DNA from: Planctomycetales bacterium
Lineage (GTDB): Bacteria; 4484-113; JAFGCY01
Reading direction: 5' to 3'
Length of the DNA: 6,671 nucleotides
NCBI GenBank assembly: GCA_024645305.1
Contig: JAHEFU010000161.1
Coordinates: 1-6,671 of the forward strand
The position numbers and the translations under genes were made by a program. Of the stretch, positions 1-5,198 are shown in pieces. Position 1 is the first letter of the stretch. Each line of letters starts with the position of its first letter. The notes beneath the pieces are model-generated. The model was not told where the DNA came from. It was given only the letters and a program-made list of their open reading frames with translations, and searched no databases.

Positions 1-907
1 GGACCGCAGCTTCCACCAGCTGCAGGCTGATCCTGCGTTCCGCCAGTCCGGGCCATGGTTGCCCAGCGATGGTGAGGCTGTCCAGCAGGTGCAGCGGGGC
101 CCGGAATTCATCATGGTAGCCTTGATAAGTGGCACTCAGTTCTCCGGTTGGAGTCAGCTGATTTCCCAGCCGCCGGGCAGCCTCTCCCGTGAGCAGCAAT
201 TCGCCGGAAAACCCGGTGTCCACCACGAGCAGGAGGCTGGAGTCCCCTGCCCCGGCCTGCAGCAGCAGCAGATCGTGCAGTCGCAACAGAGGAATGGCGG
301 CAGAGTTCGCTGCCGGCTTGAATCCTTCATCCAGATGGAGCCTCACTACCAGGTCATCGTTGTCAACTTCGATGATCCAGTCCTGCATGCTCAGCAGGGA
401 TAGTGACCCCTGGTAATCACTGCCGGGCAGTTCATGGTCATAGCTGTAAACCCGCATCGGAAGCCTGCGGACCCTGATCTCGCCAAAGCGCAAAAGGCCA
501 GCTTCTGCATAAGCCAGCGTGTGGCCAGGGTATTGCAGTGCCCGTCCGCCGTCCAGGTCAGCTAATACTGCGGATTCCTGAAAAACAAATAAACCGGTGG
601 GTAGATTATCGCCCTGAAGAATGTTCAGGATTGAGAGCCTCGTGCCGCTGTCCAGCAACAGCGCATATGGATGCCCTGAGATATCTGCCTGGAGTGTTGG
701 TCGATTGGGATAACTGAAGCTGCATTCCATCGGTTCAGGCAGCCTGAGGATATGTGAAGCCCTTCCATCGACAATTTCAACCAACTCTTCGGTTGAATAT
801 CTCCTGGAGCTTGCCTTCACTTCCTGACATATGGCTGGCTGCACTGTGCCACAGAATGCCACACTGCTGCACACAAGAGCCATCAACAGGATGTATCGCC
901 TGATCAC
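1..907 (-). CDS. Exported two-lobed aspartic protease (retropepsin/pepsin-like), C-terminus cut by window edge
   Basis: The frame is open from a GTG at 905-907 to the window edge: 302 residues with no stop. The N-terminus is a signal peptide: basic start (I2 R3 R4 Y5), hydrophobic core from about residue 6 to 18, probable cleavage near residues 25-28. No good lipobox precedes its cysteines. Two aspartic-protease motifs are visible. D86-S87-G88 follows hydrophobic ALLL; about 80 residues later Q167-G-S-L-S-L-L and W177-I-I-E-V-D resemble the GxLG and closing strand of a retropepsin-like lobe. A second lobe has D230-T231-G232-F-S-G-E-L-L-L. Each lobe normally gives one catalytic Asp, so this looks like a pepsin-type bilobal enzyme acting in the periplasm on peptides. 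The ATG at 883 is in frame but would lose the basic n-region, so GTG is preferred; neither has a clear Shine-Dalgarno. The gene starts 36 nt after the HAD-like gene. Substrate unknown. Confidence 0.8.
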   Translation of the reverse strand, partial: MIRRYILLMALVCSSVAFCGTVQPAICQEVKASSRRYSTEELVEIVDGRASHILRLPEPMECSFSYPNRPTLQADISGHPYALLLDSGTRLSILNILQGDNLPTGLFVFQESAVLADLDGGRALQYPGHTLAYAEAGLLRFGEIRVRRLPMRVYSYDHELPGSDYQGSLSLLSMQDWIIEVDNDDLVVRLHLDEGFKPAANSAAIPLLRLHDLLLLQAGAGDSSLLLVVDTGFSGELLLTGEAARRLGNQLTPTGELSATYQGYHDEFRAPLHLLDSLTIAGQPWPGLAERRISLQLVEAAV

Positions 908-943
908 AGGCTTGATTCTAGATCCTGTCTGCCCGGTCCCGGA

Positions 944-1747
944 TCAGGCGTGTGCTTTGTGGTCCAGGCTTCCATGCTGCAGACTGCCACTGACACCGAT
1001 CCCGAATCCGGTGTCGATAGCCTGGTTCTGTCCAAACAGTGCCGGAAGCCGTGCAGCACTGGAGATGCTGTACTGGGCGGTGGAATCCGTGCTGGAACTG
1101 TCAAGCCTGCCGTATTCACCAGTCAGGCAGCGGACCGTGGTACAGCCCACGCGGCGCGGCGTTGCGAAATGCCTGCGCGGGTTGTTTCCCACGAAGAGAA
1201 TGTCGCCGGGCTTACTGTACATGCGATTGATCAGGGAGCGCAGGCCACGTTCGTCAGGCAGGCGGGACTTGATTCCATCAATTTCATCGCTAAAACAGAT
1301 CTGGTTGAAATTCCTTGTGCAATCAAGTGCAGTGATCAGGGCCTTCTGGCTTTCAACAGCGCCCTGTGCCATCAACGCCAGTTCATATGAATTCTTCAGG
1401 AAACTCAGGGCGTCCGGTACTCCAGGATGCATGTACAGACTTCCGGGGGTCGGCTTGTAGCGGTTGACCCATGCATTAAAGGCCCGGATGTTCATCACCG
1501 AGTCACTCTGGCCGAAGCTCAGGAGGATGTGGTTGTAGATCCCTGAGTCAGCGAACCCATGGACCGCCGTGTATTCATTGATAACTACGGCCACCCTATC
1601 TGGATCCATGCCCAGCTTGGACGCAGCAAAACAAAGTGCCGGAATTAGCCAGTCCTGGCGATCATAGATTACATCGTCCAGAAGGAGGATTACTCCAGTA
1701 ATGTGTTCCAGTCGGGCAGGTCTGTCCTGTGCTCGCAGTCCATCCAT
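944..1747 (-). CDS. HAD-fold protein lacking the catalytic residues (probable pseudoenzyme)
   Basis: This 267-residue protein follows the haloacid dehalogenase (HAD) layout, but each catalytic motif is changed. Motif I, normally hhDxDxT, reads I20-L-L-L-D24-D25-V26-I-Y-D, so the nucleophile Asp is Leu22 and the Thr is Val26. Motif II T-N-G is A127-Q-G129. The motif III lysine position reads R-L-P-D (162-165). Motif IV G-D-N-P-R-R-D is G187-N-N-P-R-R-H193, losing both metal-binding Asp. The following G-C-T-T-V-R-C-L-T-G-E-Y block (201-212) is family-like, so the fold seems intact. Phosphatase or dehalogenase activity is unlikely; a binding or regulatory role is inferred. No signal peptide, so cytoplasmic. 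Residues 214-267 are a Ser/Gly-rich tail of unknown role. The ATG at 1745-1747 is chosen because GAGGT lies 7 nt upstream; the in-frame TTG at 1819 overlaps the promoter. It is followed at 36 nt by the aspartic protease gene in the same frame. Confidence 0.82.
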   Translation of the reverse strand: MDGLRAQDRPARLEHITGVILLLDDVIYDRQDWLIPALCFAASKLGMDPDRVAVVINEYTAVHGFADSGIYNHILLSFGQSDSVMNIRAFNAWVNRYKPTPGSLYMHPGVPDALSFLKNSYELALMAQGAVESQKALITALDCTRNFNQICFSDEIDGIKSRLPDERGLRSLINRMYSKPGDILFVGNNPRRHFATPRRVGCTTVRCLTGEYGRLDSSSTDSTAQYSISSAARLPALFGQNQAIDTGFGIGVSGSLQHGSLDHKAHA

Positions 1748-1773
1748 ATTATTTACCTCAAACAAATAAAGAG

Positions 1774-1792
1774 CGGTTGCAAAATGCAACCG
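1774..1792 (-). promoter_or_regulatory. Hairpin or operator-like palindrome in the leader of the HAD-like gene
   Basis: Perfect 8-bp inverted repeat with a 3-nt loop: arms CGGTTGCA (1774-1781) and TGCAACCG (1785-1792). On the minus strand it falls about 20 nt after the expected transcription start and 26 nt before the ATG at 1747, and it is followed by a T-rich stretch. It could be a protein-binding palindrome, a weak attenuator, or an mRNA-stabilising stem. The structure is seen directly; the role is inferred. Confidence 0.5.
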
Positions 1793-1819
1793 GGTAGTTT
1801 TGCGTTTAAAACTAATCAA

Positions 1820-1848
1820 ATAATAGCCTCAATTGGGCCGTCTTTCAA
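1820..1848 (-). promoter_or_regulatory. Sigma-70-type promoter for the HAD-like/protease gene pair
   Basis: On the minus strand the -35 is TTGAAA (1843-1848), the spacer is 17 nt and the -10 is TATTAT (1820-1825). Each hexamer differs from consensus by one base. Transcription would begin near 1813, giving a leader of about 65 nt before the ATG at 1747. The site lies in the 149-nt gap after the lipoprotein gene, so the downstream pair can be expressed separately from the lipoproteins. Confidence 0.6.
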
Positions 1849-1896
1849 CTGTCTAGCCAGAAATTCACTGTTTCCATTGCAAGATTTCGATTGAAA

Positions 1897-2451
1897 CTAA
1901 TGTTTTCCACCTGTGCGCATGGTTAAAATGCAGTTTCCAGCGTTATCAAGGGTTACCTGCAGATGAAGTGACCGAACCTTGCCCCTGGGCTTCGTGTAGT
2001 CCGCCCCCTCCAGCATCCGCGAGGCGTTGTCATCAGTTTCGTAGCCAAGCTGTGCAAGGCGTGTCAGCAGCCAGGTACAGGTCTCCAGCACATCTCGAGA
2101 GGAACGGGCCTCGATCTGTATCCCCCCACCCTGCTGCTGGCTTACCTGTTGCAGGGTAATGGAGGAGTCCAGGGGAAGTTCCCTGGCGATTGCGCTGTCC
2201 AGCCTGGAAGCCTGCTCGGGACTGGCGGTGCTGTTGCCTGCCGTTCCGGGGTTCGTGGATGCCCCTGAGGAGGCCTGTCCGGCAGTTGGGCCCGAACTGT
2301 TACCCGCCGTATTCTGCTGGGGGCAGGCTGCGAGGGATCCACAGGCCAGTATGGCGGCCAGGCAAAGTAAAGCACTCCGAACCGGCTTATTCGTCTCCGG
2401 CGTCGTCGGCTTCCTCGCTGCTGCTGGATTCTCCGGTGTCAAGGTCAGCAT
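1897..2451 (-). CDS. Putative lipoprotein with Gly/Ser/Thr linker and unrecognised C-terminal domain
   Basis: Up to 184 residues. A hydrophobic segment (about 27-42) ends in L40-A-A-C43, a good lipobox, so the mature protein should be lipidated and membrane-anchored. Residues about 44-80 are a low-complexity linker rich in Gly, Ser, Ala, Thr, Asn and Pro. The C-terminal 100 residues look folded: a likely helix around 118-136 (D-V-L-E-T-C-T-W-L-L) and a predicted strand pair near 160-180 (S-L-H-L-Q-V-T-L, then N-C-I-L-T-M-R-T-G). I do not recognise the family. The start is unsure: the ATG at 2451 has GAAGG directly abutting it, too close to work well, whereas the TTG at 2442 has it 9 nt upstream. 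Either start gives an unusually long, partly acidic n-region and overlaps the upstream lipoprotein gene by 65 or 56 nt, suggesting translational coupling. Confidence 0.78.
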   Translation of the reverse strand: MLTLTPENPAAARKPTTPETNKPVRSALLCLAAILACGSLAACPQQNTAGNSSGPTAGQASSGASTNPGTAGNSTASPEQASRLDSAIARELPLDSSITLQQVSQQQGGGIQIEARSSRDVLETCTWLLTRLAQLGYETDDNASRMLEGADYTKPRGKVRSLHLQVTLDNAGNCILTMRTGGKH

Positions 2452-2596
2452 CCTTCAGGGTGCCGGCGCTCATTTTGTCGGCAATCCCCACGGCGCCTTC
2501 GCCGCCTTCCTTGGTGGTTTCCGCACTTTCCGTGAACATGTCACAGGAGCAGATGCCCAGCATAAAGGCTATCAACAGTGTAATCAGGTAGCGCAT
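2387..2596 (-). CDS. Small putative lipoprotein with acidic tail
   Basis: 69 residues. The N-terminus M-R-Y-L-I-T-L-L-I-A-F-M-L-G is a signal peptide, followed by I15-C-S-C18; C18 preceded by Ser fits lipoprotein processing better than C16, which is preceded by Ile. The short mature part has no recognisable domain and ends in an acidic stretch: 9 of the last 19 residues are Asp or Glu and none is basic. Small lipoproteins of this shape (entericidin-like in size only) are common in diderm envelopes; no homology is claimed. The start is set by GGAGG lying 6 nt before the ATG at 2594-2596; another ATG at 2602 directly abuts that GGAGG and is less likely. The end of the gene overlaps the next lipoprotein gene. 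A candidate promoter lies at 2630-2659. Confidence 0.7.
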   Translation of the reverse strand: MRYLITLLIAFMLGICSCDMFTESAETTKEGGEGAVGIADKMSAGTLKDADLDTGESSSSEEADDAGDE

Positions 2597-2629
2597 GTCC
2601 ATCCTCCGCCGTCAGCTTCAGTTAAGCAC

Positions 2630-2659
2630 ATGATAGCTGATTAGCCTTCAGGATTGCAA
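2630..2659 (-). promoter_or_regulatory. Candidate promoter for the two lipoprotein genes
   Basis: On the minus strand TTGCAA (2654-2659), an 18-nt spacer and TATCAT (2630-2635). The -10 matches five of six consensus bases, the -35 four of six. Transcription would start near 2623, leaving a leader of about 26 nt that includes the GGAGG ribosome site. Confidence 0.45.
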
Positions 2660-2708
2660 ACACTGACTGCCCGGCCTTTCCCAAATGGCAATTGGCAGTC
2701 GAAAATGA

Positions 2709-2737
2709 TTGACAGAAGGCCTTCCAGCGGGTATTTT
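2709..2737 (+). promoter_or_regulatory. Promoter of the tRNA-tuf cluster
   Basis: A perfect -35 TTGACA (2709-2714), a 17-nt spacer and a -10 TATTTT (2732-2737). A GC-rich stretch (CCGGGC) follows the -10, as is typical of stringently controlled stable-RNA promoters in enterics. The first tRNA begins 17 nt after the -10. Confidence 0.65.
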
Positions 2738-2754
2738 ATCCGGGCTGAAGATAA

Positions 2755-2827
2755 GCCGACTTAGCTCAGCTGGCAGAGCAGCTGATTTGTAATCAGCAGG
2801 TCACCAGTTCGATCCTGGTAGTCGGCT
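2755..2827 (+). tRNA. tRNA-Thr (anticodon TGT)
   Basis: Cloverleaf with acceptor GCCGACT/AGTCGGC, D stem GCTC/GAGC, anticodon stem GCTGA/TCAGC around loop TTTGTAA (anticodon 2788-2790), and T arm ACCAG-TTCGATC-CTGGT. The discriminator is T and no CCA is encoded; a run of T follows directly. First tRNA of the cluster; it corresponds to thrU of E. coli by position and anticodon. Confidence 0.96.
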
Positions 2828-2853
2828 TTTTTACAAGTACGTTAACAACAGCT

Positions 2854-2940
2854 GGTGGGGTGTCCGAGTGGTTAAAGGAGGCAGACTGTAAATCTGTTCG
2901 GCTTCGCCGTACACTGGTTCGAATCCAGTCCCCACCACCA
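2854..2940 (+). tRNA. tRNA-Tyr (anticodon GTA)
   Basis: Acceptor GGTGGGG/CCCCACC, anticodon loop CTGTAAA (anticodon 2888-2890), T arm CTGG-TTCGAAT-CCAG. It has a long variable arm with a TCGG/CCGT-type stem, as expected for class II tRNA-Tyr. Discriminator A and an encoded CCA (2938-2940). It lies 26 nt after tRNA-Thr with no promoter-like sequence between, so the two are probably co-transcribed. Corresponds to tyrU in E. coli. Confidence 0.96.
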
Positions 2941-3027
2941 GCTTCCTTCCCGAATGACATCTCCTGATACCTATTTATTATGGACTTCCGGCGGAATGTG
3001 AATCCGAAGAGGCCACCCAGTCTGATG

Positions 3028-3036
3028 TGATATACT
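3028..3036 (+). promoter_or_regulatory. Extended -10 element before tRNA-Gly
   Basis: TGATATACT: a TG dinucleotide one base before a TATACT -10 (3031-3036), 16 nt before the tRNA. No convincing -35 is seen. The following bases CTTCGTT resemble those after the promoter before the second tRNA-Thr. Confidence 0.4.
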
Positions 3037-3052
3037 TCGTTTTCCCAGGCAA

Positions 3053-3126
3053 GCGGGAGTAGCTCAATGGTAGAGCCCCAGCCTTCCAAGCTGGTCATGC
3101 GGGTTCGATTCCCGTCTCCCGCTCCA
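3053..3126 (+). tRNA. tRNA-Gly (anticodon TCC)
   Basis: Acceptor GCGGGAG/CTCCCGC, D stem GCTC/GAGC, anticodon stem CCAGC/GCTGG around loop CTTCCAA (anticodon 3085-3087), T arm with GTTCGATTC. Discriminator T and an encoded CCA (3124-3126). Corresponds to glyT in the E. coli tufB cluster. Confidence 0.96.
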
Positions 3127-3200
3127 TCCGCCATGGACGCCCGCAGTTGGCGGGGTTCGATCGGCTGTCCGCGAAATTAGTGGAATCTCAGCGATATTTA

Positions 3201-3229
3201 TTGCACATCACCATTACAGGTGATAAACT
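3201..3229 (+). promoter_or_regulatory. Promoter-like site with internal inverted repeat before tRNA-Thr(GGT)-tuf
   Basis: TTGCAC (3201-3206), a 17-nt spacer and TAAACT (3224-3229) preceded by TGA, giving an extended -10. The hexamers are weak, but spacing and the TGn element are good, and the tRNA starts 12 nt later. The spacer holds a perfect 6-bp inverted repeat, ATCACC (3207-3212) and GGTGAT (3219-3224), overlapping the -10 by one base. This arrangement could be an operator; no regulator is identified. Confidence 0.42.
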
Positions 3230-3241
3230 TTTCGTTCTCAA

Positions 3242-3315
<74 letters not shown>

Positions 3316-3321
3316 TTCAAA

Positions 3322-3346
3322 ACCCTTTGGGTAAATTTTTTTGCCC
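3322..3346 (+). promoter_or_regulatory. Overlapping alternative hairpins in the tuf leader
   Basis: The GGG at 3329-3331 can pair in two exclusive ways. ACCC (3322-3325) with GGGT (3329-3332) makes a 4-bp stem followed by a run of seven T (3336-3342). GGGTAAA (3329-3335) with TTTGCCC (3340-3346) makes a 7-bp stem with one G-U pair and a TTTT loop. It resembles a weak attenuator but the first stem is short. Confidence 0.3.
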
Positions 3347-3426
3347 GAAGGTCTGCCCTGCCGGTATTGCCGGGAAGGTTGATGTAATAAGGCCTGAACT
3401 CAGGTCAGATCACTTAGGAGTCCGTA

Positions 3427-4626
3427 ATGGGTAAGGCGAAATTTGATCGATCAAAACCGCACGTGAACGTCGGTACCATCGGACACGTGGACCACGGCAA
3501 AACCACCTTGACCGCGGCGATCACGAAGGTTCTGTCGATGCAGAATTCGGAATCCGCCAAGTTCACGAGCTTCGATGAAATTGATAAAGCTCCCGAGGAA
3601 AAGGAGCGCGGAATTACCATCTCCACAGCACACGTTGAGTACGAGTCGCCCAACCGCCACTATGCTCACGTGGACTGCCCGGGGCACGCCGATTACATCA
3701 AGAACATGATTACCGGCGCAGCCCAGATGGATGGTGCAATCCTGGTGGTGTCAGCCTCCGATGGCGTGATGCCCCAGACCCGTGAGCACATCCTGCTTGC
3801 CCGTCAGGTAGGCGTGCCCTACCTGGTGATCTTCCTCAACAAGGTTGACCTTGTTGATGATGAGGAGCTGGTTGAGCTTGTGGAGGAAGAGATCAAGGAA
3901 GTCCTCGCTACGTATGACTATCCTGCTGAAGAGATCCCCTTCATCCGCGGCAGCGCCCTGGCTGCACTCGAGGCTGATGATCCCACCAGCGATCAGGCCA
4001 AGTGCATCATTGATCTTGTCAACGCCCTGGACACTTACGTGCCCCAGCCGGAACGCGATATTGACAAGCCGTTCCTGATGCCGGTCGAGGATGTGTTCAC
4101 GATCACCGGCCGTGGCACCGTTGCCACAGGTCGTATCGAGCGTGGTCAGGTCAAGGTCGGTGAGGAAATCGAGATCGTTGGCATCAAGCCCACCCGCAAG
4201 ACAACCTGCACCGGTGTGGAAATGTTCCGCAAGCTGCTGGACAGCGGTATGGCCGGTGACAACGTCGGTCTGCTGCTGCGTGGTGTCGAGCGTACCGGTG
4301 TGGAGCGCGGCCAGGTGCTGTGCAAGCCCGGCAGCATTACCCCGCACACCGTATTTACAGCGCGCTGCTATGTCCTGAAGAAAGAGGAAGGTGGACGCCA
4401 CAAGCCCTTCTTCAAGGGTTATCGTCCGCAGTTCTACATGCGTACGACTGACGTGACGGGTTCCATCGAACTCGCTGAAGGCGTGGAGATGGTCATGCCC
4501 GGCGACGAGGTGGACTTCACCGCCACGCTGATCGAGCCGATCGCCCTTGAGGACGGTATGCGCTTCGCCATCCGTGAAGGCGGCCGGACCATCGGGGCCG
4601 GTCTCGTCACGAAGGTAATCGAATAA
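3427..4626 (+). CDS. tuf: Translation elongation factor Tu
   Basis: EF-Tu delivers aminoacyl-tRNA to the ribosome in a GTP-dependent way. The 399-residue length is normal. Visible GTPase motifs: G1 G19-H-V-D-H-G-K-T26, G2 R60-G-I-T63, G3 D82-C-P-G-H86, G4 N137-K-V-D140, G5 S175-A-L177. The histidine after DCPG that triggers hydrolysis is present (H86). The end of domain I is followed by the domain II start (F-L-M-P-V-E-D-V-F) and the domain III signature K-G-Y-R-P-Q-F-Y. AGGAG lies 6 nt upstream of the ATG. The gene sits 111 nt after tRNA-Thr(GGT), as tufB does in E. coli, and is followed by rpmG. I see no unusual residue. Whether a second tuf copy exists elsewhere cannot be told here. Confidence 0.99.
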   Translation: MGKAKFDRSKPHVNVGTIGHVDHGKTTLTAAITKVLSMQNSESAKFTSFDEIDKAPEEKERGITISTAHVEYESPNRHYAHVDCPGHADYIKNMITGAAQMDGAILVVSASDGVMPQTREHILLARQVGVPYLVIFLNKVDLVDDEELVELVEEEIKEVLATYDYPAEEIPFIRGSALAALEADDPTSDQAKCIIDLVNALDTYVPQPERDIDKPFLMPVEDVFTITGRGTVATGRIERGQVKVGEEIEIVGIKPTRKTTCTGVEMFRKLLDSGMAGDNVGLLLRGVERTGVERGQVLCKPGSITPHTVFTARCYVLKKEEGGRHKPFFKGYRPQFYMRTTDVTGSIELAEGVEMVMPGDEVDFTATLIEPIALEDGMRFAIREGGRTIGAGLVTKVIE

Positions 4627-4668
4627 TCAAGCAATCCGAGAGTACAGTCAACTTACTGGTGATCAATC

Positions 4669-4839
4669 ATGGCTAAGAAGAAAGGTGACAAGCGAATCCC
4701 CGTGATTCTGGAATGCAGCGAGTGCCACAGGCACCGCTACCACACGAGTCGCAACCGCCTGAACACACCGAACAAGCTTGAACTGAACAAGTACTGCCGG
4801 TTTGACAGAAAGGTGACTGTTCACAAGGAGACCAAGTAG
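4669..4839 (+). CDS. rpmG: 50S ribosomal protein L33
   Basis: 56 residues, the usual length for bL33, a small basic protein of the large subunit. The family signature is clear: K-N-R/N-T-P-like core (R28-N-R-L-N-T-P-N-K-L-E-L) and the C-terminal H-K-E. The first half of the zinc ribbon is present (C16-x-x-C19), but in the second half only C43 remains; the expected fourth Cys is D46 (C-R-F-D). Three-Cys forms occur in other bacteria, so zinc binding here is doubtful rather than excluded. The ribosome site is weak (GGTGA). It lies between tuf and tRNA-Trp, 42 nt after tuf, an order seen in many bacteria. Confidence 0.95.
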   Translation: MAKKKGDKRIPVILECSECHRHRYHTSRNRLNTPNKLELNKYCRFDRKVTVHKETK

Positions 4840-4848
4840 TTCTGGCGA

Positions 4849-4922
4849 AGGCCCATAGTTCAATGGCAGAACACTGGTCTCCAAAACCAGGAATGGGGGT
4901 TCGAATCCCTCTGGGCCTGCCA
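4849..4922 (+). tRNA. tRNA-Trp (anticodon CCA)
   Basis: Acceptor AGGCCCA/TGGGCCT, anticodon stem CTGGT/ACCAG around loop CTCCAAA (anticodon 4881-4883), T loop TTCGAAT. Discriminator G, as expected for bacterial tRNA-Trp, and CCA is encoded (4920-4922). It begins 9 nt after the rpmG stop and ends 20 nt before secE, so it must be cut out of a mixed mRNA/tRNA transcript. Confidence 0.97.
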
Positions 4923-4942
4923 TTACTAAATGGGAATCAGGA

Positions 4943-5179
4943 ATGAGCACAATGGCAAACAAGAAACCAGCCCGAGGTCAGGAAGATGCTCCCCAGAACA
5001 GGGGGATAGGCGGATATTTCCACGATCTGCGTGTGGAGTGGAACAAGATCACGTTTCCGGATCGCAAGGACCTGTCACGGTCCACGATTTCCGTATTCCT
5101 GATCACCGGACTGCTGATGGGAATCATCGTCGGATTCAACACATTGATCACAATCATTTTCAAGGCGATTTTCGGATAA
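4943..5179 (+). CDS. secE: Preprotein translocase subunit SecE
   Basis: SecE is the small essential subunit that clamps SecY in the protein-export channel of the inner membrane. The 78 residues form the short, single-helix type: a polar N-terminus (1-22), an amphipathic segment G24-Y-F-H-D-L-R-V-E-W-N-K-I-T-F-P-D-R-K, and one membrane helix (about 49-76). The conserved V-T-W-P core is I-T-F-P here, with Phe for Trp. The start is uncertain by three codons: the ATG at 4943 has GGGA 7 nt upstream, while the ATG at 4952 has AGGA 9 nt upstream. It sits between tRNA-Trp and nusG, the standard secE-nusG order, 19 nt before nusG. Confidence 0.96.
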   Translation: MSTMANKKPARGQEDAPQNRGIGGYFHDLRVEWNKITFPDRKDLSRSTISVFLITGLLMGIIVGFNTLITIIFKAIFG

Positions 5180-5198
5180 ATCCCAGGGGTAGCTCTAA

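Noticed and set aside
59..403. 114-codon open frame on the plus strand
   Set aside because: It is antisense to the aspartic protease frame, which is open for all 302 codons and has two D-[ST]-G motifs.
908..946. Stop-codon readthrough or selenocysteine joining the HAD-like and protease frames
   Set aside because: The two genes are in the same frame with only a TGA between them, but the protease begins with its own signal peptide, which would be internal in a fusion. I see no obvious SECIS-like stem.
831..1460. 209-codon open frame on the plus strand
   Set aside because: It is antisense to the HAD-like gene and the protease start, both of which have recognisable motifs.
1748..1819. TTG at 1819 as an N-terminally extended start for the HAD-like gene
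   Set aside because: It lies at the promoter -10, upstream of the predicted transcription start, and the extension encodes the leader palindrome. The ATG at 1747 has a good ribosome site.
1890..1897. ATTGAAAC, typical of the 3' end of many CRISPR repeats
   Set aside because: It occurs once, without a repeat-spacer pattern or cas genes.
2159..2644. 161-codon open frame on the plus strand
   Set aside because: It is antisense to both lipoprotein genes, which have signal peptides and lipoboxes; no plausible domain.
3140..3162. GGTTCGATC next to a small hairpin (CCCGC-N5-GCGGG), resembling a tRNA T arm remnant
   Set aside because: The flanks of the TTCGATC loop do not pair into a T stem and no anticodon arm or acceptor stem is found nearby.
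5037..5057. Phe in place of the conserved Trp in the SecE T-W-P motif
   Set aside because: It is a conservative aromatic change in a short, variable protein; the rest of SecE is normal, so I do not treat it as notable.
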